Positions 40,718 through 53,685 of a DNA stretch of 64,000 nt are shown in pieces. The DNA is taken from contig CATOZS010000011.1 in NCBI GenBank assembly GCA_954871525.1, forward strand, positions 248,001 through 312,000. The letters run 5' to 3'. Positions within the stretch are counted from its first letter, which is position 1; each line of letters starts with the position of its first letter. The DNA comes from Parietaria judaica. Taxonomy: Eukaryota; Streptophyta; Magnoliopsida; Rosales; Urticaceae. The position numbers and the translations under genes were made by a program. Below the pieces are notes generated by a model. That model had not been told where the DNA came from. It was given only the letters and a program-made list of their open reading frames with translations, and did no database searches.

Positions 40718-43127
40718 CTTTTTCCCATTTAACGCGAAAAAACCCTAATTGAACGATATTTTAAACAAAACATGAACTTCATAATGTGTAATTTTATCTC
40801 ATTTACTTATTTTAATCCCTAAATAGCGAAGCACTATCTCGTAGTTTCTATATCAAGCGGTTAACTGGTGAAAATCATTACCGAAAAGTGTTAAAAATTG
40901 GTTTTCTTACGAAAGCAAATACGATATGTTCTTGATTAAATTTGAGTTGCTAGACCATAATTAGGGTGGTATTACTAGTAATTGGGTTAGTTTTGGCATA
41001 AAAAGTTTTTGGAGCTCTTTCAAAACCCAGTTTCAACAATTAATGCGTGGTAAAAATAAAAACTGAGTCGTTTTCCCATTTAACGCGAAAAAACCCTAAT
41101 TGAACGATATTTTAAACAAAACATGAACTTCATAATGTGTAATTTTATCTCATTTACTTATTTTAATCCCTAAATAGCGAAGCACTATCTCGTAGTTTCT
41201 ATATCAAGCGGTTAACTGGTGAAAATCATTACCGAAAACTGTTAAAAATTGGTTTTCTTACGAAAGCAAATACGATATGTTCTTGATTAAATTTGAGTTG
41301 CTAGACCATAATTAGGGTGGTATTACTAGTAATTGGGTTAGTTTTGGCATAAAAAGTTTTTGGAGCTCTTTCAAAACCCAGTTTCAACAATTAATGCGTG
41401 GTAAAAATAAAAACTGAGTCTTTTTCCCATTTAACGCGAAAAAACCCTAATTGAACGATATTTTAAACAAAACATGAACTTCATAATGTGTAATTTTATC
41501 TCATTTACTTATTTTAATCCCTAAATAGCGAAGCACTATCTCGTAGTTTCTATATCAATCGGTTAACTGGTGAAAATCATTACCGAAAAGTGTTAAAAAT
41601 TGGTTTTCTTACGAAAGCAAATACGATATGTTCTTGATTAAATTTGAGTTGCTAGACCATAATTAGGGTGGTATTACTAGTAATTGGGTTAGTTTTGGCA
41701 TAAAAAGTTTTTGGAGCTCTTTCAAAACCCAGTTTCAACAATTAATGCGTGGTAAAAATATAAACTGAGTCGTTTTCCCATTTAACGCGAAAAAACCCTA
41801 ATTGAACGATATTTTAAACAAAACATGAACTTCATAATGTGTAATTTTATCTCATTTACTTATTTTAATCCCTAAATAGCGAAGCACTATCTCGTAGTTT
41901 CTATATCAAGCGGTTAACTGGTGAAAATCATTACCGAAAAGTGTTAAAAATTGGTTTTCTTACGAAAGCAAATACGATATGTTCTTGATTAAATTTGAGT
42001 TGCTAGACCATAATTAGGGTGGTATTACTAGTAATTGGGTTAGTTTTGGCATAAAAAGGTTTTGGAGCTCTTTCAAAACCCAGTTTCAACAATTAATGCG
42101 TGGTAAAAATAAAAACTGAGTCTTTTTCCCATTTAACGCGAAAAAACCCTAATTGAACGATATTTTAAACAAAACATGAACTTCATAATGTGTAATTTTA
42201 TCTCATTTACTTATTTTAATCCCTAAATAGCGAAGCACTATCTCGTAGTTTCTATATCAAGCGGTTAACTGGTGAAAATCATTACCGAAAAGTGTTAAAA
42301 ATTGGTTTTCTTACGAAAGCAAATACGATATGTTCTTGATTAAATTTGAGTTGCTAGACCATAATTAGGGTGGTATTACTAGTAATTGGGTTAGTTTTGG
42401 CATAAAAAGTTTTTGGAGCTCTTTCAAAACCCAGTTTCAACAATTAATGCGTGGTAAAAATAAAAACTGAGTCTTTTTCCCATTTAACGCGAAAAAACCC
42501 TAATTGAACGATATTTTAAACAAAACATGAACTTCATAATGTGTAATTTTATCTCATTTACTTATTTTAATCCCTAAATAGCGAAGCACTATCTCGTAGT
42601 TTCTATATCAAGCGGTTAACTGGTGAAAATCATTACCGAAAAGTGTTAAAAATTGGTTTTCTTACGAAAGCAAATACGATATGTTCTTGATTAAATTTGA
42701 GTTGCTAGACCGTAATTAGGGTGGTATTACTAGTAATTGGGTTAGTTTTGGCATAAAAAGTTTTTGGAGCTCTTTCAAAACCCAGTTTCAACAATTAATG
42801 CGTGGTAAAAATAAAAACTGAGTCTTTTTCCCATTTAACGCGAAAAAACCCTAATTGAACGATATTTTAAACAAAACATGAACTTCATAATGTGTAATTT
42901 TATCTCATTTACTTATTTTAATCCCTAAATAGCGAAGCACTATCTCGTAGTTTCTATATCAAGCGGTTAACTGGTGAAAATCATTACCGAAAAGTGTTAA
43001 AAATTGGTTTTCTTACGAAAGCAAATACGATATGTTCTTGATTAAATTTGAGTTGCTAGACCGTAATTAGGGTGGTATTACTAGTAATTGGGTTAGTTTT
43101 TGCATAAAAAGTTTTTGGAGCTCTTTC

Positions 43128-46100
43128 AAACCCAGTTTCAACAATTAATGCGTGGTAAAAATAAAAACTGAGTCGTTTTCCCATTTAACGCGAAAAAACC
43201 CTAATTGAACGATATTTTAAACAAAACATGACTTCATAATGTGTAATTTTATCTCATTTACTTATTTTAATCCCTAAATAGCGAAGCACTATCTCGTAGT
43301 TTCTATATCAAGCGGTTAACTGGTGAAAATCATTACCGAAAAGTGTTAAAAATTGGGTTTTCTTACGAAAGCAAATACGATATGTTCTTGATTAAATTTG
43401 AGTTGCTAGACCATAATTAGGGTGGTATTACTAGTAATTGGGTTAGTTTTGGCATAAAAAGGTTTTGGAGCTCTTTCAAAACCCAGTTTCAACAATTAAT
43501 GCGTGGTAAAAATAAAAACTGAGTCTTTTTCCCATTTAACGCGAAAAAACCCTAATTGAACGATATTTTAAACAAAACATGAACTTCATAATGTGTAATT
43601 TTATCTCATTTACTTATTTTAATCCCTAAATAGCGAAGCACTATCTCGTAGTTTCTATATCAAGCGGTTAACTGGTGAAAATCATTACCGAAAAGTGTTA
43701 AAAATTGGTTTTCTTACGAAAGCAAATACGATATGTTCTTGATTAAATTTGAGTTGCTAGACCATAATTAGGGTGGTATTACTAGTAATTGGGTTAGTTT
43801 TGGCATAAAAAGTTTTTGGAGCTCTTTCAAAACCCAGTTTCAACAATTAATGCGTGGTAAAAATAAAAACTGAGTCTTTTTCCCATTTAACGCGAAAAAA
43901 CCCTAATTGAACGATATTTTAAACAAAACATGAACTTCATAATGTGTAATTTTATCTCATTTACTTATTTTAATCCCTAAATAGCGAAGCACTATCTCGT
44001 AGTTTCTATATCAAGCGGTTAACTGGTGAAAATCATTACCGAAAAGTGTTAAAATTGGTTTTCTTACGAAAGCAAATACGATATGTTCTTGATTAAATTT
44101 GAGTTGCTAGACCATAATTAGGGTGGTATTACTAGTAATTGGGTTAGTTTTGGCATAAAAAGTTTTTGGAGCTCTTTCAAAACCCAGTTTCAACAATTAA
44201 TGCGTGGTAAAAATAAAAACTGAGTCTTTTTCCCATTTAACGCGAAAAAACCCTAATTGAACGATATTTTAAACAAAACATGAACTTCATAATGTGTAAT
44301 TTTATCTCATTTACTTATTTTAATCCCTAAATAGCGAAGCACTATCTCGTAGTTTCTATATCAAGCGGTTAACTGGTGAAATCATTACCGAAAACTATTA
44401 AAAATTGGTTTTTCTTACGAAAGCAAATACGATATGTTCTTGATTAAATTTGAGTTGCTAGACCATAATTAGGGTGGTATTACTAGTAATTGGGTTAGTT
44501 TTGGCATAAAAAGTTTTTGGAGCTCTTTCAAAACCCAGTTTCAACAATTAATGCGTGGTAAAAATAAAAACTGAGTCTTTTTCCCATTTAACGCGAAAAA
44601 ACCCTAATTGAACGATATTTTAAACAAAACATGAACTTCATAATGTGTAATTTTATCTCATTTACTTATTTTAATCCATAAATAGCGAAGCACTATCTCG
44701 TAGTTTCTATATCAAGCGGTTAACTGGTGAAAATCATTACCGAAAAGTGTTAAAAATTGGTTTTCTTACGAAAGCAAATACGATATGTTCTTGATTAAAT
44801 TTGAGTTGCTAGACCATAATTAGGGTGGTATTACTAGTAATTGGGTTAGTTTTGGCATAAAAAGTTTTTGGAGCTCTTTCAAAACCCAGTTTCAACAATT
44901 AATGCGTGGTAAAAATAAAAACTGAGTCGTTTTCCCATTTAACGCGAAAAAACCCTAATTGAACGATATTTTAAACAAAACATGAACTTCATAATGTGTA
45001 ATTTTATCTCATTTACTTATTTTAATCCTAAATAGCGAAGCACTATCTCGTAGTTTCTATATCAAGCGGTTAACTGGTGAAAATCATTACCGAAAAGTGT
45101 TAAAAATTGGTTTTCTTACGAAAGCAAATACGATATGTTCTTGATTAAATTTGAGTTGCTAGACCATAATTAGGGTGGTATTACTAGTAATTGGGTTAGT
45201 TTTGGCATAAAAAGTTTTTGGAGCTCTTTCAAAACCCAGTTTCAACAATTAATGCGTGGTAAAAATAAAAACTGAGTCTTTTTCCCATTTAACGCGAAAA
45301 AACCCTAATTGAACGATATTTTAAACAAAACATGAACTTCATAATGTGTAATTTTATCTCATTTACTTATTTTAATCCCTAAATAGCGAAGCACTATCTC
45401 GTAGTTTCTATATCAAGCGGTTAACTGGTGAAAATCATTACCGAAAACTGTTAAAAATTGGTTTTCTTACGAAAGCAAATACGATATGTTCTTGATTAAA
45501 TTTGAGTTGCTAGACCATAATTAGGGTGGTATTACTAGTAATTGGGTTAGTTTTGGCATAAAAAGTTTTTGGAGCTCTTTCAAAACCCAGTTTCAACAAT
45601 TAATGCGTGGTAAAAATAAAAACTGAGTCGTTTTCCCATTTAACGCGAAAAAACCCTAATTGAACGATATTTTAAACAAAACATGAACTTCATAATGTGT
45701 AATTTTATCTCATTTACTTATTTTAATCTTAAATAGCGAAGCACTATCTCGTAGTTTCTATATCAAGCGGTTAACTGGTGAAAATCATTACCGAAAAGTG
45801 TTAAAAATTGGTTTTCTTACGAAAGCAAATACGATATGTTCTTGATTAAATTTGAGTTGGTAGACCATAATTAGGGTGGTATTACTAGTAATTGGGTTAG
45901 TTTTGGCATAAAAAGTTTTTGGAGCTCTTTCAAAACCCAGTTTCAACAATTAATGCGTGGTAAAAATAAAAACTGAGTCTTTTTCCCATTTAACGCGAAA
46001 AAACCCTAATTGAACGATATTTTAAACAAAACATGAACTTCATAATGTGTAATTTTATCTCATTTACTTATTTTAATCCCTAAATAGCGAAGCACTATCT

Positions 46101-46408
46101 CGTAGTTTCTATATCAAGCGGTTAACTGGTGAAAATCATTACCGAAAACTGTTAAAAATTGGTTTTCTTACGAAAGCAAATACGATATGTTCTTGATTAA
46201 ATTTGAGTTGCTAGACCATAATTAGGGTGGTATTACTAGTAATTGGGTTAGTTTTGGCATAAAAAGTTTTTGGAGCTCTTTCAAAACCCAGTTTCAACAA
46301 TTAATGCGTGGTTAAAATAAAAACTGAGTCTTTTTCCCATTTAACGCGAAAAAACCCTAATTGAACGATATTTTAAACAAAACATGAACTTCATAATGTG
46401 TAATTTCA
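43128..46408. other. Cluster of single-base indels
   Basis: Nine of the thirteen indels I find in the window lie here, in units 123-133. They are A4 to A3 (43128), AA to A (43230), GG to GGG (43355), A5 to A4 (44051), A4 to A3 (44379), T4 to T5 (44409), CCC to CC (45027), a mixed CCCT to CTT change (45728) and a mixed change near 46405. Seven are pure homopolymer length changes. Private substitutions are also frequent (43101, 44397, 45860, 46313). Elsewhere only units 95, 149, 153 and 182 carry indels. This pattern resembles residual long-read consensus error, although a locally less homogenised patch is possible. Confidence 0.8.
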
Positions 46409-49400
46409 CTCATTTACTTATTTTAATCCCTAAATAGCGAAGCACTATCTCGTAGTTTCTATATCAAGCGGTTAACTGGTGAAAATCATTACCGAAAAGT
46501 GTTAAAAATTGGTTTTCTTACGAAAGCAAATACGATATGTTCTTGATTAAATTTGAGTTGCTAGACCATAATTAGGGTGGTATTACTAGTAATTGGGTTA
46601 GTTTTGGCATAAAAAGTTTTTGGAGCTCTTTCAAAACCCAGTTTCAACAATTAATGCGTGGTAAAAATAAAAACTGAGTCGTTTTCCCATTTAACGCGAA
46701 AAAACCCTAATTGAACGATATTTTAAACAAAACATGAACTTCATAATGTGTAATTTTATCTCATTTACTTATTTTAATCCCTAAATAGCGAAGCACTATC
46801 TCGTAGTTTCTATATCAAGCGGTTAACTGGTGAAAATCATTACCGAAAAGTGTTAAAAATTGGTTTTCTTACGAAAGCAAATACGATATGTTCTTGATTA
46901 AATTTGAGTTGCTAGACCATAATTAGGGTGGTATTACTAGTAATTGGGTTAGTTTTGGCATAAAAAGTTTTTGGAGCTCTTTCAAAACCCAGTTTCAACA
47001 ATTAATGCGTGGTAAAAATAAAAACTGAGTCGTTTTCCCATTTAACGCGAAAAAACCCTAATTGAACGATATTTTAAACAAAACATGAACTTCATAATGT
47101 GTAATTTTATCTCATTTACTTATTTTAATCCCTAAATAGCGAAGCACTATCTCGTAGTTTCTATATCAAGCGGTTAACTGGTGAAAATCATTACCGAAAA
47201 GTGTTAAAAATTGGTTTTCTTACGAAAGCAAATACGATATGTTCTTGATTAAATTTGAGTTGCTAGACCATAATTAGGGTGGTATTACTAGTAATTGGGT
47301 TAGTTTTGGCATAAAAAGTTTTTGGAGCTCTTTCAAAACCCAGTTTCAACAATTAATGCGTGGTAAAAATAAAAACTGAGTCTTTTTCCCATTTAACGCG
47401 AAAAAACCCTAATTGAACGATATTTTAAACAAAACATGAACTTCATAATGTGTAATTTTATCTCATTTACTTATTTTAATCCCTAAATAGCGAAGCACTA
47501 TCTCGTAGTTTCTATATCAAGCGGTTAACTGGTGAAAATCATTACCGAAAACTGTTAAAAATTGGTTTTCTTACGAAAGCAAATACGATATGTTCTTGAT
47601 TAAATTTGAGTTGCTAGACCATAATTAGGGTGGTATTACTAGTAATTGGGTTAGTTTTGGCATAAAAAGTTTTTGGAGCTCTTTCAAAACCCAGTTTCAA
47701 CAATTAATGCGTGGTAAAAATAAAAACTGAGTCGTTTTCCCATTTAACGCGAAAAAACCCTAATTGAACGATATTTTAAACAAAACATGAACTTCATAAT
47801 GTGTAATTTTATCTCATTTACTTATTTTAATCCCTAAATAGCGAAGCACTATCTCGTAGTTTCTATATCAAGCGGTTAACTGGTGAAAATCATTACCGAA
47901 AAGTGTTAAAAATTGGTTTTCTTACGAAAGCAAATACGATATGTTCTTGATTAAATTTGAGTTGCTAGACCATAATTAGGGTGGTATTACTAGTAATTGG
48001 GTTAGTTTTGGCATAAAAAGTTTTTGGAGCTCTTTCAAAACCCAGTTTCAACAATTAATGCGTGGTAAAAATAAAAACTGAGTCGTTTTCCCATTTAACG
48101 CGAAAAAACCCTAATTGAACGATATTTTAAACAAAACATGAACTTCATAATGTGTAATTTTATCTCATTTACTTATTTTAATCCCTAAATAGCGAAGCAC
48201 TATCTCGTAGTTTCTATATCAAGCGGTTAACTGGTGAAAATCATTACCGAAAAGTGTTAAAAATTGGTTTTGTTACGAAAGCAAATACGATATGTTCTTG
48301 ATTAAATTTGAGTTGCTAGACCATAATTAGGGTGGTATTACTAGTAATTGGGTTAGTTTTGGCATAAAAAGTTTTTGGAGCTCTTTCAAAACCCAGTTTC
48401 AACAATTAATGCGTGGTAAAAATAAAAACTGAGTCTTTTTCCCATTTAACGCGAAAAAACCCTAATTGAACGATATTTTAAACAAAACATGAACTTCATA
48501 ATGTGTAATTTTATCTCATTTACTTATTTTAATCCCTAAATAGCGAAGCACTATCTCGTAGTTTCTATATCAAGCGGTTAACTGGTGAAAATCATTACCG
48601 AAAAGTGTTAAAAATTGGTTTTCTTACGAAAGCAAATATGATATGTTCTTGATTAAATTTGAGTTGCTAGACCGTAATTAGGGTGGTATTACTAGTAATT
48701 GGGTTAGTTTTGGCATAAAAAGTTTTTGGAGCTCTTTCAAAACCAAGTTTCAACAATTAATGCGTGGTAAAAATAAAAACTGAGTCTTTTTCCCATTTAA
48801 CGCGAAAAAACCCTAATTGAACGATATTTTAAACAAAACATGAACTTCATAATGTGTAATTTTATCTCATTTACTTATTTTAATCCCTAAATAGCGAAGC
48901 ACTATCTCGTAGTTTCTATATCAAGCGGTTAACTGGTGAAAATCATTACCGAAAAGTGTTAAAAATTGGTTTTCTTACGAAAGCAAATACGATATGTTCT
49001 TGATTAAATTTGAGTTGCTAGACCGTAATTAGGGTGGTATTACTAGTAATTGGGTTAGTTTTGGCATAAAAAGTTTTTGGAGCTCTTTCAAAACCCAGTT
49101 TCAACAATTAATGCGTGGTAAAAATAAAAACTGAGTCGTTTTCCCATTTAACGCGAAAAAACCCTAATTGAACGATATTTTAAACAAAACATGAACTTCA
49201 TAATGTGTAATTTTATCTCATTTACTTACTTTAATCCCTAAATAGCGAAGCACTATCTCGTAGTTTCTATATCAAGCGGTTAACTGGTGAAAATCATTAC
49301 CGAAAAGTGTTAAAAATTGGTTTTCTTACGAAAGCAAATACGATATGTTCTTGATTAAATTTGAGTTGCTAGACCATAATTAGGGTGGTATTACTAGTAA

Positions 49401-51944
49401 TTGGGTTAGTTTTGGCATAAAAAGTTTTTGGAGCTCTTTCAAAACCCAGTTTCAACAATTAATGCGTGGTAAAAATAAAAACTGAGTCTTTTTCCCATTT
49501 AACGCGAAAAAACCCTAATTGAACGATATTTTAAACAAAACATGAACTTCATAATGTGTAATTTTATCTCATTTACTTATTTTAATCCCTAAATAGCGAA
49601 GCACTATCTCGTAGTTTCTATATCAAGCGGTTAACTGGTGAAAATCATTACCGAAAAGTGTTAAAAATTGGTTTTCTTACGAAAGCAAATACGATATGTT
49701 CTTGATTAAATTTGAGTTGCTAGACCATAATTAGGGTGGTATTACTAGTAATTGGGTTAGTTTTGGCATAAAAAGTTTTTGGAGCTCTTTCAAAACCCAG
49801 TTTCAACAATTAATGCGTGGTAAAAATAAAAACTGAGTCGTTTTCCCATTTAACGCGAAAAAACCCTAATTGAACGATATTTTAAACAAAACATGAACTT
49901 CATAATGTGTAATTTTATCTCATTTACTTATTTTAATCCCTAAATAGCGAAGCACTATCTCGTAGTTTCTATATCAAGCGGTTAACTGGTGAAAATCATT
50001 ACCGAAAAGTGTTAAAAATTGGTTTTCTTACGAAAGCAAATACGATATGTTCTTGATTAAATTTGAGTTGCTAGACCGTAATTAGGGTGGTATTACTAGT
50101 AATTGGGTTAGTTTTGGCATAAAAAGTTTTTGGAGCTCTTTAAAAACCCAGTTTCAACAATTAATGCGTGGTAAAAATAAAAACTGAGTCGTTTTCCCAT
50201 TTAACGCGAAAAAACCCTAATTGAACGATATTTTAAACAAAACATGAACTTCATAATGTGTAATTTTATCTCATTTACTTATTTTAATCCCTAAATAGCG
50301 AAGCACTATCTCGTAGTTTCTATATCAAGCGGTTAACTGGTGAAAATCATTACCGAAAAGTGTTAAAAATTGGTTTTCTTACGAAAGCAAATACGATATG
50401 TTCTTGATTAAATTTGAGTTGCTAGACCATAATTAGGGTGGTATTACTAGTAATTGGGTTAGTTTTGGCATAAAAAGTTTTTGGAGCTCTTTCAAAACCC
50501 AGTTTCAACAATTAATGCGTGGTAAAAATAAAAACTGAGTCTTTTTCCCATTTAACGCGAAAAAACCCTAATTGAACGATATTTTAAACAAAACATGAAC
50601 TTCATAATGTGTAATTTTATCTCATTTACTTATTTTAATCCCTAAATAGCGAAGCACTATCTCGTAGTTTCTATATCAAGCGGTTAACTGGTGAAAATCA
50701 TTACCGAAAAGTGTTAAAAATTGGTTTTCTTACGAAAGCAAATACGATATGTTCTTGATTAAATTTGAGTTGCTAGACCATAATTAGGGTGGTATTACTA
50801 GTAATTGGGTTAGTTTTGGCATAAAAAGTTTTTGGAGCTCTTTCAAAACCCAGTTTCAACAATTAATGCGTGGTAAAAATAAAAACTGAGTCTTTTTCCC
50901 ATTTAACGCGAAAAAACCCTAATTGAACGATATTTTAAACAAAACATGAACTTCATAATGTGTAATTTTATCTCATTTACTTATTTTAATCCCTAAATAG
51001 CGAAGCACTATCTCGTAGTTTCTATATCAAGCGGTTAACTGGTGAAAATCATTACCGAAAAGTGTTAAAAATTGGTTTTCTTACGAAAGCAAATACGATA
51101 TGTTCTTGATTAAATTTGAGTTGCTAGACCATAATTAGGGTGGTATTACTAGTAATTGGGTTAGTTTTGGCATAAAAAGTTTTTGGAGCTCTTTCAAAAC
51201 CCAGTTTCAACAATTAATGCGTGGTAAAAATAAAAACTGAGTCGTTTTCCCATTTAACGCGAAAAAACCCTAATTGAACGATATTTTAAACAAAACATGA
51301 ACTTCATAATGTGTAATTTTATCTCATTTACTTATTTTAATCCCTAAATAGCGAAGCACTATCTCGTAGTTTCTATATCAAGCGGTTAACTGGTGAAAAT
51401 CATTACCGAAAAGTGTTAAAAATTGGTTTTCTTACGAAAGCAAATACGATATGTTCTTGATTAAATTTGAGTTGCTAGACCGTAATTAGGGTGGTATTAC
51501 TAGTAATTGGGTTAGTTTTGGCATAAAAAGTTTTTGGAGCTCTTTCAAAACCCAGTTTCAACAATTAATGCGTGGTAAAAATAAAAACTGAGTCGTTTTC
51601 CCATTTAACGCGAAAAAACCCTAATTGAACGATATTTTAAACAAAACATGAACTTCATAATGTGTAATTTTATCTCATTTACTTATTTTAATCCCTAAAT
51701 AGCGAAGCACTATCTCGTAGTTTCTATATCAAGCGGTTAACTGGTGAAAATCATTACCGAAAAGTGTTAAAAATTGGTTTTCTTACGAAAGCAAATACGA
51801 TATGTTCTTGATTAAATTTGAGTTGCTAGACCGTAATTAGGGTGGTATTACTAGTAATTGGGTTAGTTTTGGCATAAAAAGTTTTTGGAGCTCTTTCAAA
51901 ACCCAGTTTCAACAATTAATGCGTGGTAAAAATAAAAACTGAGT

Positions 51945-52280
51945 CGTTTTCCCATTTAACGCGAAAAAACCCTAATTGAACGATATTTTAAACAAAACAT
52001 GAACTTCATAATGTGTAATTTTATCTCATTTACTTATTTTAATCCCTAAATAGCGAAGCACTATCTCGTAGTTTCTATATCAAGCGGTTAACTGGTGAAA
52101 ATCATTACCGAAAAGTGTTAAAAATTGGTTTTCTTACGAAAGCAAATACGATATGTTCTTGATTAAATTTGAGTTGCTAGACCATAATTAGGGTGGTATT
52201 ACTAGTAATTGGGTTAGTTTTTGGAGCTCTTTCAAAACCCAGTTTCAACAATTAATGCGTGGTAAAAATAAAAACTGAGT
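51945..52280. repeat. 336-bp deleted monomer (unit 149)
   Basis: This unit lacks 15 bp of the u272-292 region. The normal unit has AGTTTT at u272-277, then GGCATAAAA, then AGTTTT at u287-292. Here only one AGTTTT remains, at 52216. The deletion removes one 6-bp direct repeat and the 9 bases between, the expected product of slippage or microhomology-mediated loss. It is the only deletion longer than one base in the window. The A5/T5 tract pair at u283-293 is lost while the SacI site is kept. Confidence 0.95.
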
Positions 52281-52982
52281 CTTTTTCCCATTTAACGCGA
52301 AAAAACCCTAATTGAACGATATTTTAAACAAAACATGAACTTCATAATGTGTAATTTTATCTCATTTACTTATTTTAATCCCTAAATAGCGAAGCACTAT
52401 CTCGTAGTTTCTATATCAAGCGGTTAACTGGTGAAAATCATTACCGAAAAGTGTTAAAAATTGGTTTTCTTACGAAAGCAAATACGATATGTTCTTGATT
52501 AAATTTGAGTTGCTAGACCATAATTAGGGTGGTATTACTAGTAATTGGGTTAGTTTTGGCATAAAAAGTTTTTGGAGCTCTTTCAAAACCCAGTTTCAAC
52601 AATTAATGCGTGGTAAAAATAAAAACTGAGTCGTTTTCCCATTTAACGCGAAAAAACCCTAATTGAACGATATTTTAAACAAAACATGAACTTCATAATG
52701 TGTAATTTTATCTCATTTACTTATTTTAATCCCTAAATAGCGAAGCACTATCTCGTAGTTTCTATATCAAGCGGTTAACTGGTGAAAATCATTACCGAAA
52801 AGTGTTAAAAATTGGTTTTCTTACGAAAGCAAATACGATATGTTCTTGATTAAATTTGAGTTGCTAGACCATAATTAGGGTGGTATTACTAGTAATTGGG
52901 TTAGTTTTGGCATAAAAAGTTTTTGGAGCTCTTTCAAAACCCAGTTTCAACAATTAATGCGTGGTAAAAATAAAAACTGAGT

Positions 52983-53685
52983 CTTTTTCCCATTTAACGC
53001 GAAAAAACCCTAATTGAACGATATTTTAAACAAAACATGAACTTCATAATGTGTAATTTTATCTCATTTACTTATTTTAATCCCTAAATAGCGAAGCACT
53101 ATCTCGTAGTTTCTATATCAAGCGGTTAACTGGTGAAAATCATTACCGAAAACTGTTAAAATTTGGTTTTCTTACGGAAGCAAATACGATATGTTCTTGA
53201 TTAAATTTGAGTTGCTAGACCATAATTAGGGTGGTATTACTAGTAATTGGGTTAGTTTTGGCATAAAAAGTTTTTGGAGCTCTTTCAAAACCCAGTTTCA
53301 ACAATTAATGCGTGGTAAAAATAAAAACTGAGTCTTTTTCCCAAATTTACGCGAAAAAACCCTAATTGAACGATATTTTAAACAAAACATGAACTTCATA
53401 ATGTGTAATTTTATCTCATTTACTTATTTTAATCCCTAAATAGCGAAGCACTATCTCGTAGTTTCTATATCAAGCGGTTAACTGGTGAAAATCATTACCG
53501 AAAACTGTTAAAAATTGGTTTTCTTACGGAAGCAAATACGATATGTTCTTGATTAAATTTGAGTTGCTAGACCATAATTAGGGTGGTATTACTAGTAATT
53601 GGGTTAGTTTTGGCATAAAAAGTTTTTGGAGCTCTTTCAAAACCCAGTTTCAACAATTAATGCGTGGTAAAAATAAAAACTGAGT
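52983..53685. repeat. Units 152-153, variant pair
   Basis: Both units carry an A-to-G change in the ACGAAAGC segment (u195, giving ACGGAAGC), found nowhere else that I saw. Unit 152 also has u180T. Unit 153 (53334-53685) is 352 bp because ATTTAAC at u10-16 is replaced by AAATTTAC, disrupting the CENP-B-box-like motif. The pair marks the right end of the u2G zone. Confidence 0.85.

Larger units (their letters stand above)
34751..52982. repeat. Zone D: u2G-containing units
   Basis: Units 100-151 contain all 24 copies of u2 T-to-G (CGTTTTCCC in place of CTTTTTCCC): units 100, 102, 104, 106, 109, 111, 113, 115, 118, 120, 124, 129, 131, 134, 135, 137, 138, 141, 143, 144, 147, 148, 149 and 151. 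The change adds a CpG. Early on, u2G and u2T units alternate; later G,G,T groups appear. Secondary markers are u107C (98, 107, 110), u259A (111, 113, 115), u289G (42059, 43462) and u240G (122, 123, 139, 140, 143, 147, 148). Unit 107 has lost SacI (base 37507). The u247T/u251C pair, u1G and u9A are all absent. Confidence 0.9.

Noticed and set aside
42059..43462. u289G in units 120 and 124 as evidence of a four-unit repeat
   Set aside because: Only one marker is shared, and unit 124 lies in the indel-rich, possibly unreliable patch.
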